A DNA stretch of 64,000 nucleotides from Bombyx mori (Eukaryota > Arthropoda > Insecta > Lepidoptera > Bombycidae). Of this stretch, positions 42,586 to 54,455 are shown piece after piece. The notes under the pieces were generated by a model. That model was not told the DNA's origin. It ran no database searches and worked only from the letters and a program-made list of their open reading frames with translations. Numbering within the stretch: position 1 is the stretch's first letter; each line of letters opens with the position of its first letter. Position numbers and translations under genes: made by a program. The DNA lies in assembly GCF_030269925.1 (NCBI RefSeq), contig NC_085109.1, positions 3,100,001-3,164,000 on the forward strand. The letters are read 5' to 3'.

Positions 42586-42809
42586 ACTGGTGGTAGGAAG
42601 TCTTGCTGGTACCGCATGGGTAAGTACCACCACACTGCCTATATCTGGTTTGACGGGTGAGGTAGCCGTTCTACTATAATACTCAGACTTAGAACTCGTG
42701 TATCAAGGTGAGCGAAGACATTTACGTTGTTGATATCGACAGGCTCCGATAACCTCTTGACACCAAGTGGGTCGTGAATTCGTTCAACCATCTAAACAAT
42801 AAAAAAAAT
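42586..42809 (+). mobile_element. Bm1 SINE, old and diverged
   Basis: actggtggtaggaagtcttg ... catctaaacaataaaaaaa, with many substitutions and a deletion in the centre. Confidence 0.75.
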
Positions 42810-42868
42810 GCTGATTTTTCTATTGCTCATAATTTGCTCTGTGCAGGTTATCGCAACGGCTGGACCAA

Positions 42869-43459
42869 TCTATATATTAATGCGTGAAGCAAAAACTTTG
42901 TATCCCTTTTTACGAAAATTGCGCCGATGGAGGAGTATGAAATTTTCCACACTTATAAAATATAATATAGAGAACAAGTGCACAATGCTAATATTTTTTT
43001 AAAATAATGCATAAAAGATAGGTACTACGTGAAGCAAAAAAACTTTGTATCCCTTTTTACGAAAATTGCGCGGACGGAGGAGTATGAAATTTTCCACACT
43101 TATAGAGAATATAGAGAACAAGTGCACAATGCTAATATATTTTTTAAATAATGCATAAAAGATACATTCAATCAATAAAGAACACATTCCACACACCATA
43201 CCATGGTGTGTGGAATGTGGTACATACCATGTATTTGACGCACACACGCATGCATACTATTTATTGTCAAACTTTTGTTCTTGACGTCTGTGGTCAAATT
43301 GAGAGTAGATTAAATATTGTTTGTCTTTATTAATATTTTGTTATAGTGTCGCCTTGGCGAAATTTGTGATTATAGAAATATAAAATACAATCATAATAGT
43401 GTACAAACTTACAATTCCAATTAATTATAGTCGAATTTCGACTACTGCGGGACCTCTAG
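42869..43459 (+). mobile_element. Non-autonomous Helitron, copy 3, expanded
   Basis: Starts A|TC, ends CTAG|T, with the same hairpin as the other copies. It is 591 bp because a 144-bp unit is tandemly duplicated (42883-43026 and 43027-43170) and an extra palindrome is present (16-bp stems 43183-43198 and 43204-43219). Confidence 0.78.
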
Positions 43460-43460
43460 T

Positions 43461-44049
43461 TTCTATTAATCAATGTAGCTTACGGAAAAAATTGTCTAAT
43501 TAGATCCGTATCGAGTAAAAAAAAATCTGAATCGCGAGTGCACTCGATACTCGATATCAATGCCTTTATCGTTAGCTAATCATTTTAAAATAAGTCGCAA
43601 AAGGATTCTTAGCGTTAGCCAGTTGAATTCGAAGATATTTTAGAATTAAAGTAATTTACGTTCAGTTGTATATATTTTGGACATGAATTATTATTATTGT
43701 CAGACTATATGGTAAAATTTTTCTATTAATTCTTTATTCTTTATTCTTGTACACACAGTTAATATTACAGTAATTGCGATAAGATATAAAAAAATGGCGA
43801 GCTTAACTCAACAATTGAGTTTTCTACCAGCTAACCGTTCTTAACGAAGGAAAGCTTTAAATGAGTGGGTAGAAGAATACAATCTAATCAATTTACAATT
43901 TACAATCGATTAATCGTCGGGATAGTGCTGTGGTCGGCAACCTTGTCAACCAAAATAGCCAGCTGTTCGATTTATTTGTTAAAAATCACATTAATACTTC
44001 TTACCTGTTAAGCGTTACGGCCAGTCACTGTCATGTTTCTATTATTTTA
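43461..44049. other. AT-rich DNA with a hAT-like border
   Basis: Mostly unrecognised. gtggtcggcaacc at 43932 resembles a hAT terminal repeat, but no partner end is visible. Confidence 0.3.
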
Positions 44050-44233
44050 AGCCCACTGAGTTTCTCGCCGGATCTTCTCAATGGGTCACGTTTGCGATCC
44101 GGTGATAGATTCTGCGAACTACTCTTGCTAGAGCTAGTGTTAGTAACGTCCTCTGGTTAGAGCCCCGTGACCTACGCGATCGGTTACGCTGGCATAGCCT
44201 CTCGAGATTACCAGCTCAAGTAAGGGAAAAAAA
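44050..44233 (+). mobile_element. Jockey-1-type 3' UTR copy
   Basis: cccactgagtttctcgccgg ... ggttacgctggcatagcctc and an A-tail. The lost caagagccgtgcttcgc region marks it as old. Confidence 0.75.
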
Positions 44234-44818
44234 TTGAATATATTTGGCAATGTCATTTCATTTCATTTCATATATCAAGCCACTCAAAACACAACCTTAT
44301 CATCTCAACATCAGCCTTTTTTGACATAATATAATTTTATCATATTTTCGTTGTTTACTTGTTTTTCAAAAACATTTACTCGTCTCTTACAAGGCAAGAT
44401 AATAAGTAATATTCTGTGTCTGAATTAAACATTTCGCGGAAGAACCGTAGCCGAGGAGTCAAAGAGCCACGGGTTGTTGACTCCTAGTAATTGGCTTAGT
44501 GAATCTCATTAGAATGAAGTTTGCATCTGATTCCCGGTCACAGTTATTGGTTAAAATTATTTTGAAGTGTAATTGACTCGCACATGTATCCCAAAATTGG
44601 AGAAAATTGTAGAGTAGTTCCGTTATAAGCCACGCTATTTAAAATGTTGCTCGACAGTCTTCTTCTTACAATCTCATCGATACTCGATCACCGATCTCAA
44701 TCCGAAAAATTTCATCGAACTTAGTGAGACTATTAGTCAAGAAAATAAAAATATTTTTATTTATTTTATTGCTAATCTATACTTCTATACTAGTCTATAC
44801 TAGTAATCTATATCTATA

Positions 44819-45018
44819 TCTACACTAATAATAAAAAGAGGAAAGATTTGTTTGTTTGTTTGTTTCGAATAGACTCCGAAACTACTGGACCGATTTGAAA
44901 AATTCTTTTTCCATTAGAAGCCGACATTGTCCCTGATGAACATAGGCTATTTTTTTTTTTTTTTTTGGTTTCATGTGTGTTTTAATGTTTCCGAAGCGAA
45001 GCGAGGGCGGATCGCTAG
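44819..45018 (+). mobile_element. Helitron-like short element
   Basis: tctacactaataataaaaag ... gagggcggatcgctag then T, the same structure as 17734-17942. Confidence 0.6.
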
Positions 45019-45387
45019 TAGTATTATAAAGAGGAAAGATTTGTTTGTTTGTTTGTATTGAGTAGGCTCCGAAACTACTGAACCTGATTGAAAAATTATT
45101 TCACTGTTTGGAAGCTACACTATTCCCGAGTGACATAGATGGTAATGTTTTTTGAAAAAAAATTAGGGGTCTTTACTGAAACTCCAATAATGTAACCCAA
45201 GGTGTAAAAAAATACCTAAAATATTTTTTACATCGAAAACTATTTATGATAGAATAAAATAATGTACCTTCGACTTTGTAGAACACATTATTATTTTGAC
45301 GTTTTTTTTATTTAAACAAATAAAAGAACGTCAAATATCGTTAAAATTTTTGTTAAAGACCCGAGCGGAGCCGGAGCGGGCCGCTAG
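45019..45387 (+). mobile_element. Helitron-like element in tandem
   Basis: Begins tagtattataaagaggaaag directly after the preceding copy's CTAG. It ends gagcgggccgctag then T. The interior differs from the shorter copies, so it is a distinct subfamily. Confidence 0.55.
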
Positions 45388-45937
45388 TAAAAAATAAAAA
45401 AAATAACGATTTCGAAATACAAAGAAAGAAGTATCCAATACATTAACAATATTTTCGCAAAAAAAAAAACACCTCAATTTTGTCTTTCAGTTACTTCGTT
45501 AAACAACAAACCAACAAGTTTATCGAAACACTAATTGAAACATCAATTAAGATATTTTAATTCCAACAAAATCAATCGATTTTCCCTCTACAATTTTTTT
45601 TTATTACGTTTCAAAAAGCCTTCTGAAATTGCGCGCCAAATCTCTATTTTTATTATCTGTAATCTTTCACGATAAGTCACCGCTAATATTTCAATTGTTT
45701 GTTTAGCTCATCAATCTTAGTTATGGCTAGACTGGAATGGAATTAGATAGTGTTGTGAAGATTATAAAATATTAAGTATTAATAATTATCACCACGTAAT
45801 CGCATCAGGTGATCTAACACGATTCTTTTTTTAAACGAAGGAAAATTTTATTGATTTTAGCTAAGCAAAGAGGTAAAGTTGGTAAGTACAACTTGGTAGG
45901 ATATAATTATACTACGCGTGTGTTATAGGGTTCTTTT

Positions 45938-45992
45938 CTGAAACTGGAAAGGCCTCTGGGCCACCAGTAGGTAATCCCTAATTATAAAAAAA
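45938..45992 (+). mobile_element. Jockey-2-type 3' tail, very short
   Basis: ctgaaactggaaaggcctct then gggccaccagtaggtaatcc and an A-run, matching only the last ~50 bp of Jockey-2. Confidence 0.65.
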
Positions 45993-45999
45993 GATCTTT

Positions 46000-47060
46000 T
46001 CACACACTAGACTATAACTAATCTAGTGACTAGACTAAAACAAATACGTTCAGTCCCCGATTACAAATTACTATCAACATTATTATTCCACTTCAACCGG
46101 GAATCGAAACAGGTTCTTGTGTAGCAGCAGTTAATCACTACTGTACATACTAAGATCGATTATGTTCATCCTCTCGTAGGCCTGTAAATTGCAGATGGCG
46201 ATTTCATAAATCACGCGCGACAATGTGGCGTTTTATAAGATTTTTTTTATGGTAATAGTTTTAATTTTATACCAGTTTCAAAATTATTCTCTTTCGAATC
46301 ATCGGTTTTCTTAATAAAAGGTTCAAATGTCACTGTGGTCTATTCTTGTTTTTTTCGGCACTGACTATCTTAGAAATCCTTTCAAATTCTTACGTCAAAA
46401 TTTTTATTCGCATTCTAAAAATGTACTGTTCAGGTCGGCTATAGACTATTGTTAGAAAAGTATTCATGACAAAATCTCGGCTGTAGCGACCGACAAACAA
46501 TGTCGGGTCAGTCGGCAATTTCTAGCAAGACAATCATCTTTATCAAAACCTATGAAGCATACAAAATTCGCGCTCAATTGAAGATAATGCAAGCCAAAAA
46601 TATCATGTAACAGTTTTCGTTCTAACCTTGATTCCGCATAACGACAACTTTATTGATAATTTTATCGCGAGGATCGCAGACCCGTTGCGAAAATAAATAC
46701 CTAAAAACTGTATTGTAGTACACACATCACGCATACCCGGCGGCCTTGAGCTCTTACTGCGTAATTGTAAATGGTGCTGCAAGCTATTCGGGAAAAAATA
46801 CTGCTTTTCGGGGAAAAAATTGGTAGTTTTTTTTCATATTACTTCCGCTAAAATACTTTTAAAAAAATCCGAAAGTAGGCTTTACTGCTTTCAGTACCTC
46901 AACTGCCTTCGAAATTATATTGGTACTTATGTATTTAGCTTTGCGGATGAAATTATCACTGTAATAACATTATTTATAATATTATAATACCTATATTATG
47001 TACACACATAGATCGTACTGATATGTATCGAGTATAATTATGTTAAATTTAACGGTTTTA
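46000..47060. other. AT-rich unique DNA
   Basis: Nothing recognised. Confidence 0.4.
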
Positions 47061-47077
47061 TTTGTTTTATCATAAGT

Positions 47078-47944
47078 CCCTATCTCTTCCTGCTTGTGAT
47101 GGATGCCTTGACATCGGAGATACAGGAAGAGCCCCCTTGGTGTATGCTGTTTGCCGATGACATAGTGCTCGTCGGAGAAAACGGGCTCGAGGTCCAAAAC
47201 ATACTGGAGAAATGGCAATTTGGAGAGTGTTGGCCTAAAAATCAGCAGATCGAAAACCGAACATCTGTTCTGTGATTTTGGCGGTCTCTCCAATTTTACA
47301 CCCATTTCCCTCGACGGAACACCTTTGCCAGTATGTCAAGACTTCCGATACCTAGGGTCTGTTATCCAAAGCGACGGTGAACTGGATCGTACTGTGAGGC
47401 ACAGAATTGACGCAGGATGGATGAAATGGCGGCAGGTCACGGGCACCATATGTGACTCGCACATCCCTCTTCCCCTAAAAGGGAAGATATATAAGACCTT
47501 AATAAGGCCTGCCGTCTTGTATGGATCAGCTTGTTGGACAACGAAAGTGGCGGATGAAAGGCGATTGCATGCAGCAGAGATGCGAATGTTGCGATGGATG
47601 TGTGGAGTAACGAGAATGGATAGAATACGGAATGAATATGTTAGAGGAAGTCTGAAAGTGGCACCTGTGACAGAGAAGCTGAGGAGTGCACGTTTGGGAT
47701 GGTATGGACATGTGATGAGACGGAATGAAAATGAGGTTGTTAAGAGAGTGTTAACTATGATGGTGGAAGGATTTAGAGGAAGAGGTAGACCTAAGAAGAA
47801 ATGGATGGATTGTGTGAAAGACGATATGGGTAGGAGGGGAGTGAGTGAAAAAATGGTATATGATAGAAGAGTATGGAAGGAGAAAACATGTTGCGCCGAC
47901 CCCAGGTGACTGGGAGAAGGGCAGGATAATGATGAAAATGATGA
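47078..47944 (+). mobile_element. RTE retrotransposon, 5' truncated
   Basis: Flanked by a perfect 17-bp duplication, tttgttttatcataagt (47061-47077 and 47945-47961). The interior encodes the C-terminal half of an RTE polymerase, ends ccccaggtgactgggagaag and finishes in a short atgatgaaaatgatga tail. Confidence 0.93.
47093..47908 (+). pseudogene. RTE reverse transcriptase C-terminal region
   Basis: 47093-47219 encodes [17 protein letters not shown], the catalytic RT motif. A one-base frameshift near 47219 precedes a 229-codon frame with FRYLGSVIQSDGELD, RHRIDAGWMKWRQVTG, PAVLYGSACWT, MRMLRWMCGVTRMDRIRNEY and RPKKKWMDCVKDDM. The order is diagnostic of the RTE clade. The 5' part, including the endonuclease, is absent. 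Confidence 0.88.
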
Positions 47945-47961
47945 TTTGTTTTATCATAAGT

Positions 47962-48677
47962 ACTAGTTGTATCAAACTATTGTTTTAATCATTTTGTGTT
48001 CTACACTTTATCCTCGAATACATACATGATATTCATCATACATCATTAATCAAAAAATGTTTTGATGGAAGAAAACTCATGAGTAAAGCTCACCGTTGTT
48101 CATATTACTTAGATGTTCCTTACAAACTGCTTATTTTTATAAACCTTTTTATTCGGTTACAGGTATGTTAATCTTTAAATAAATAACGAAGACAGATTTC
48201 ACATGTTCCTTCAAATCTAATTAAAGATCATCGATTAAAATATTTTTCTTGTCTGACATCCCAGATTTGACACATCCCAAAATTGTTACAAGAAAACATG
48301 TATGCGGTCACAATATGATATTGTAATTAGTACACGCTACTCTGTAGTAATAGCATTTTCAACAAGTCCAAACAAAAACAGCAATCTATAGCTTGTATTA
48401 AATTTAAATCGATAAACGTGAAATAATACCATTTGAAAATTTTCACTCTTTTTACATCATCCTTACGGAAAGGTTAAATATATAATTTTATAAAATTTAA
48501 AATTTATTGTTAATATTCTATGCATAATTAACAAGTTTATTATTCTTGATTGCTTACATTAGTAAACAAAGTTACAAATTCAACAAAGACCTTGTAATTT
48601 AAAAATATTTAGTTGTTTAAAAATCAAAACATATTATAATATTTAAAACTGGTCCCCTTTCGAAAATTAGTCTTTTA
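47962..48677. other. AT-rich unique DNA
   Basis: Nothing recognised. Confidence 0.4.
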
Positions 48678-48930
48678 ATTTTTATTGCTTAGGTGGGTGG
48701 ACGAACTCACGGCCCACATGGTGTTAAGTGATTACCGGAGCCCATAGACATCTACAACGTAAATGCCGCCACCTACCTTGAGATATGAGTTCGAAGGTCA
48801 CAGTTTTTACAGTAGGTACAACGGCTGCCCCACCCTTCAAAACGAAACGCATTACTGCTTCATGGCAGAAATAGGCAGGGCGGTGATACCTACCCGTACC
48901 TACGGACTCACAAGACGTCCTACCACCAGT
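48678..48930 (-). mobile_element. Bm1 SINE
   Basis: Reverse body from tttattgcttaggtgggtgg to gtcctaccaccagt, with small insertions (tacctac, tttttacagtagg). Confidence 0.86.
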
Positions 48931-49172
48931 AAAAAAGTCTACCAAGAAACGGCCAGAAAATTTCCTTAGTTCAACATTTTTACGATCAAATTACAATATT
49001 AATGTAGTAACAAATTATTATTATAACTAGGCTATAGAGTATATTATAATATTTATTTATATAATTTTATTATGAATGTATTGAACACGAGTTAGGGAGA
49101 ATGCTGTCTCAGCTCAAGAAAAAATGGAGGAATTTGAATTACAGGAATAAGACAAAAACGATTGTGATCAAC

Positions 49173-49228
49173 ACTTTATTTATTTATTACACTTCATGTA
49201 AAATTTACATTGGCGGACTTAATGCTTA
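49173..49228 (-). mobile_element. LINE 3' end, same family as 23443
   Basis: tttatttattacacttcatg then cattggcggacttaatgc; only the last ~55 bp of the element. Confidence 0.5.
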
Positions 49229-49590
49229 CTAAATTAATTACTTACTTACTTAAACTTACCTACTTTAGTGTTCTTCATATTCTAGAAAGGGATGCAGATT
49301 TTGAGAGATGGAAATCCACAGAGTCTGGATGACTTTGTAATGTGCTGCTCACAGAAAATATGTATTCTGCATTCAGTAGACTGCACATGTAACCAACCAA
49401 TCGGAAGCCTAGGCAATCAAACATAGGTCAGTCCAGTGACTTTTCTTCACCGGAGAAATACATGACAAGAAGCCGAAAAGAAACAGTCGCATACCCTGGT
49501 CAGACCAGAACGTTTCCAGCATCCAAGTCCCCGAGGTGAATTTACTTTAAGAATATGAACCAATGGCAGAATATGTTAAGAAAAAACTGA
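49229..49590. other. Unassigned DNA
   Basis: Nothing recognised. Confidence 0.35.
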
Positions 49591-49599
49591 TGCTCTTAT

Positions 49600-49820
49600 A
49601 GGTCTTTTTTGCCAGGCACCATCCGGCTATGGAATGAGCTCCAGGGTGTTTCCCGAAAGCTATGACATGTCCTTCTTCAAAAGAGGCTTGTGAAGAGTAT
49701 TAAGCGGTAGGCAGCGACTTGGCTCTGCCCCTGGCATTGCTGAAGTCCATGGGCGACGGTAACCACTCACCATCAGGTGGGCCGTATGATCGTCAGCCTA
49801 CAAGGGCAATAAAAAAAAAG
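49600..49820 (+). mobile_element. CR1/L2-like LINE 3' end
   Basis: caccatccggctatggaatg, gacatgtccttcttcaaaag, ggcattgctgaagtccatgg, then an A-tail. Includes a short remnant of the LWNEL coding end. Confidence 0.75.
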
Positions 49821-49829
49821 GTCACGACC

Positions 49830-50696
49830 CGCAGCATCGAGGAATCAACATAAAGACGTGATAAAGTGCGGCGAATATTATATTATCTACGCGAAACGCA
49901 GACATAGTTACACGTTTGCAGACTCGCGTTTATCACCCAGTCACCTACATAAAAGAGGTTAGCAACCGTCCACAGCCTTGAGGCCTCCGCGCGGAAACAA
50001 GTCCAACATGCTCGAAAAACTCAATATTTAATCAGACGACTACATACTTAATATGTAGGTTTCTTAGCCTTGATTCGGCGACAGTCCAATTCGTTTCTTA
50101 TTATGAAAGACAATGATCTTCTGTGGTCATGGCATGCCCATGACGGCCACTGCACTTCTTAAATGACTATAATATCAACAAACAAAAGAGAGTTTGTTAA
50201 TACTTCGTGCCATTATAAATTTTATACTGTGTAATCGAACGTCGCAACTATGGAAGTTTTCCAATTACAGAGCATAATGCGACTCAGTGACGCACAATGC
50301 CGAATTATGCTGAAGCTTAATTGGAACGTGAATTAGTTTTCAAATGCATCAGCAGAGTGCGCTAAGTTAGCACAGTTTTAATTAACATTGATTATTTCGA
50401 AGAAACTACGACGAAACGAAAGCCTTACAATTTTTTTCAACATTAAATAATATTACTAACGATAATATAAACAAAATTTCGATCAATGCCAACTTAAAGA
50501 AAAAAAAAATCTTGTCAATTTTCTGTCACGGAGTCGGTATCGATTGCGAGTATCACGCGAGAGCAGTACTTTTGAGAGTGCTCGATTGTGCGAAGCGTTG
50601 CTGTAGTTGGAACATTTAATGTTGAGCATTATGCCGCATAATGCGCTCTTGTGCTGTAATTGGAAAACTACCTATTTATATTTGATAAACGTTAAT
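49830..50696. other. Unique DNA
   Basis: Nothing recognised. Confidence 0.4.
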
Positions 50697-50830
50697 GAGA
50701 CAAATACACGATGGGCAGATGACATCATAAAAGTAGCAGGTGAACAATGGCCGCGAGCGGCAGAGAATAGAGAGTACTGGTCATCTCTGGAGGAGGCCTT
50801 CACCTTTCATTGAGAGGGTTCTTGCTAACA
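50697..50830 (+). pseudogene. RTE C-terminal fragment
   Basis: TRWADDIIKVAGEQWPRAAE then NREYWSSLEEAFTFH and a stop. The RW.DD..KVAG..W...A pattern is the extreme C-terminus of RTE polymerases. The following ctaacataaataaa resembles an RTE 3' end. Confidence 0.7.
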
Positions 50831-51620
50831 TAAATAAACCCTGACTAATTTAACCAATTAAATCAATATTTAGTACTTTTCAATGTAAAAATTATTCCAA
50901 ATGTTATGTATATTATTTCTTAAAATAAGAACACAATTCAATACTTCTTATCACTCATAACATGTACATAATCAAAAAATCATAATCAAGATTCAATTAA
51001 AAATTATTTCGTTAATTATTTTGAATATGGGATAATAAATTTAAAAATGTGAATGATTTTGCATGCATATTAATAGTGCAATTTTTTTTTTTTGGGTGTG
51101 AAAAGCAAGAAATAAAAGGCTTTTTTATTTTTATTTTTTTATTTATTTTATTTAATGAGACAAAATCCGAAACTAGACGACACGTTAACATACCTGTTCG
51201 GTTATCAAAAAAATAATATAATATTTATTTATAGAATGATATTTATGTTGAATAAATTATATATGTTTTACGTAGCAAGAACACAAGTCGTTACAATACG
51301 TTTTCCGCAGACAACAGAAGAATATGAATATTTAATTTGGAAACGGAATTGAAACATATTAATGTAATTTTTAAGTTTTTTTTTCTTTTCCTCTACATAT
51401 TTATGTATATACGTACATACGTATATACGCTGCTTATATACTCAATACCACGATGTTTCCCAAGCATTGACATATCCTACTTTAAACTTTGGTTTTAAAG
51501 GAACCTTCTCCGTAAACAGCGTTATGACTCTGTCCTAGCATAACTAATGCTCATTTGCAACAATGACTTCTTACCAGCTAGGTGGCAGGTAGGACGACAT
51601 GGATATTATTAAAGTTCTTA
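50831..51620. other. AT-rich unique DNA
   Basis: Nothing recognised. The frame 51155-51352 has no known domain. Confidence 0.4.
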
Positions 51621-51845
51621 TCAGTGTGCTTAATACGAGTTTTTTAACGTCCTCGATAGTGTAAAAGTTAACTTCTTTTTTTTTATTGCCCTTGTAGGCA
51701 GACGAGCATACGGCCCACCTGATGGTGAGTGGTTACCGTCACCCAAGGACTTCAGCAATGCCAGGGGCAGAGCCAAGCCGCTGCCTACCGATGCGACCTA
51801 CTCATATTTGTATCGAGTTGTAACGTTCGCCTACGTTTGCCGCTA
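51621..51845. mobile_element. Fold-back element, partial copy split by a LINE tail
   Basis: 51621-51674 and 51796-51845 together match the left arm and centre of the element at 51883-52055. The right arm is missing. Confidence 0.6.
51675..51787 (-). mobile_element. CR1/L2-like LINE tail nested in a fold-back copy
   Basis: T-run, then gcccttgtaggcagacgagc ... gagccaagccgctgcctacc in reverse. Confidence 0.8.
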
Positions 51846-51882
51846 GGAGCGTTAATATTATTAATGTTCTTATCGCATTTCA

Positions 51883-52055
51883 GTGTGCTTAATGCGAGTT
51901 TTTTAATGGTCTCGATAGTGTAAAAGTTAACTCATATTTGTATGGAGTTGGAACTATTGCCTACGTTTGCCGCTAGAGGCGCTGTTCCAACTCTATACAA
52001 TTTTGAGTTAACTTTTACGCTATCGAGAACGTTAGAAAACTCGCACTAAGCACAC
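51883..52055. mobile_element. Fold-back element, complete
   Basis: Left arm 51883-51954 (gtgtgcttaatgcgag ... gagttggaac) and right arm 51984-52055 (gttccaactctatac ... ctcgcactaagcacac) are ~72-bp imperfect inverted repeats around a 29-nt centre, tgcctacgtttgccgctaga. No coding. A relic of one arm also appears at 57730-57785. Confidence 0.75.
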
Positions 52056-52499
52056 AGATAACTAGTAGCCATAAACAACAAAAAGACTAGTATAGCACTG
52101 AGTAGAACTAAATGTGGTCCAGATTTTAAATCAAATGACATCAGCATTCGAATACCAAGGACGGCTGTATTAAAATCATAAAACAAAACAGATTCATAAT
52201 GAATTGGTTATTCACCTAAATACGGACAATCACAATATTGAAGTGAATTACATTAATACACACCTGTACAAATATTATGTTTACAACTCAAATACCAGTT
52301 TAAGTTAACTGAAGTTATCATCGGTTTTGTTGTTTTTAATTTTCTTTAAGAAATTTTACACGGAATAATTTTGGTGGAAATGATAATAAATCTGGATCTA
52401 CTATTAGGCAATTTAAATTGTTGCATAAGGTCATAATGATCATAAATATATTCAACTGTTGTTTCATATTCATACGCTTGTTCGAGTATATTAAGCAGA

Positions 52500-52826
52500 A
52501 GAAACACACGTCATTACGGATTCTCCCGATCCACTAACGGTGCTTCTAGGTACCCCAAGCACCGGTCATCGTTCACGTCGAATCCGTCGCTTGCGACGAA
52601 GGGCTCGGCGAGTAAATTAACCCACAGACACAGCCCACTGAGTTTCTCGCCGGATCTTCTCAGTGGGTCCCGTTTCCGATCCGGTGGTAGATTCTGCAAA
52701 GCACGGCTCTTGCTAGGGTTCGTGTTAGCAACAACGTCAGGTTTGAGTCCCGTGAGCTCACCTACTCGCCCGGTTACACTGATATGGTCTCTCAAGACCA
52801 TCAGCTTAGGTTTCAAAAAAAAAAGG
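52500..52826 (+). mobile_element. Jockey-1-type 3' end
   Basis: Starts in the ORF2 C-terminus (ctcccgatccactaacggtg), keeps the stop and the whole 3' UTR to an A-tail. It has few changes from Jockey-1. Confidence 0.82.
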
Positions 52827-52829
52827 AGA

Positions 52830-54455
52830 AACAAGTGTTAGACTCTGGTAATCTCAAACTTCTGCTAATGTGTTCTTTCATTAGTTTTTATTGCCATAAT
52901 ATAATGTATGCCGTTTTAATATTATAATTCTATGCCAACTTTCCCAATATTTCAGAAGACATGCTAAACAAGTAAACAATGTATGTCAAAGTATGTCATT
53001 GTTTAACATGTGCTACCATCTATGATTTTGTTCGAGAATCTAGGTAAGTTGGTACCTAGCAGTTGAACTTCAAAATATTACGGATTTCAAAGAAAGTAGT
53101 AAAATAGGTTTAAATAATGTTAATGTTATACAACTTATATAAAATATAAATAAAAAACATTTAAAAAATTTATCGGTATCTATGAAGGTACATATATATA
53201 AAGCTGTATATTTTAAAAAAACTTTATGCTCTTCCTTGCATACTTCATACGGTTTGTACAATAATCAAAGTACACATACCTATAGTAAAACCAGAGCTGG
53301 CTTTAGATTGGTACCCATTTCCTTTTTACCGCGCGCTTACTAGAGGGCGCTGTCTTTGATAAGATGTCTTTGAGTAAAATGCTGTAGACATTTTCTATTA
53401 GACTATCAACTGAAAGTTCAGTAGTAAGTAGGAATGTGATTAGAAATTATCAAAGAGTATTAATAGTATTAATACGCTTTTATTAGCTTCAGACGTATGT
53501 ATGTTAGTATGTAACGAAATCTTTGAACATGTTTTTGACCCCCTTTAAATCGTCGGATTAACTCGAAATTTGGCATACTTATTACAACCAATGACTCAAA
53601 CCAACTACCAATGAATCAAATTTTTAAAATGAAAAATATGGATTACCTTTTTTTAATTAAAATATAAAATAAAAAACAAATTACTTTGTCAATAAGTACT
53701 ATAATATATTTTCGTTTTATCACTGACACATGAAAATATCACGCAATAGAAACTATTTATGTGATATTTTTCACAAATAACGCAAAAATACAAATTAATA
53801 TAATATTGTGTACAATAATCGTTCCACACTTTCGGGAACTTGGTTAATTTTATTACATAAATCAGTATTAACTGATGACCAAAAACATAATGAATAACAA
53901 AGTAACATCTGACCAGAATAATAGTAATTATTAGTGTAGAGACCACGAATCGCAAATAACTTTTAATATGGCAACAAAGTATTCTATGTGCAGTCTTTTC
54001 AATTACAGTCAAATTTACAGAATATAGTTTTTTAACTAAACTAGATCATTAAATATTATAACATTTTAATTATATTATTACGTAAAACTATAAAAATCAC
54101 GAGGGGACAAAATTAATACATAATCTAATTAAGTAACAATAAATCTAAAGAGATTTTGGGTTTAGTTGAGATCTAATTCGTCCAAAGTATAAATAAAACT
54201 CTCTTGTCTATTACAGTGCTTCATATGGCTTCATTATCTCTTTGGTATTCGCAAACTGTTTAGTTTATATGAGGTTTAAATAGAGAAACCGATCCTCAAG
54301 AAAAGGAAATAATAATTGCATATATACTGATCGCTTTTATGACCCGGCAATGTAAAGCAACCAGAAGTTTATTTGTGTTACATTACTTGTTATTATTAAC
54401 ACGAGTACTATTATTTTTATATTGGGTTGAAATAACGGTTCTCTTTCATCTAAGA
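52830..54455. other. AT-rich DNA
   Basis: No gene recognised. 53495-53600 (tatgtaacgaaatctttg, cgaaatttggcatacttatt) reads like a common lepidopteran interspersed repeat but could not be classed. Confidence 0.35.

Larger units (their letters stand above)
44266..45530 (-). repeat. Arm B of the inverted duplication, interrupted
   Basis: Reverse counterpart of 24073-24625: 44266-44756 and 45405-45530 align to arm A. About 640 bp between them contains two Helitron-like elements, inserted after duplication. Confidence 0.7.
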
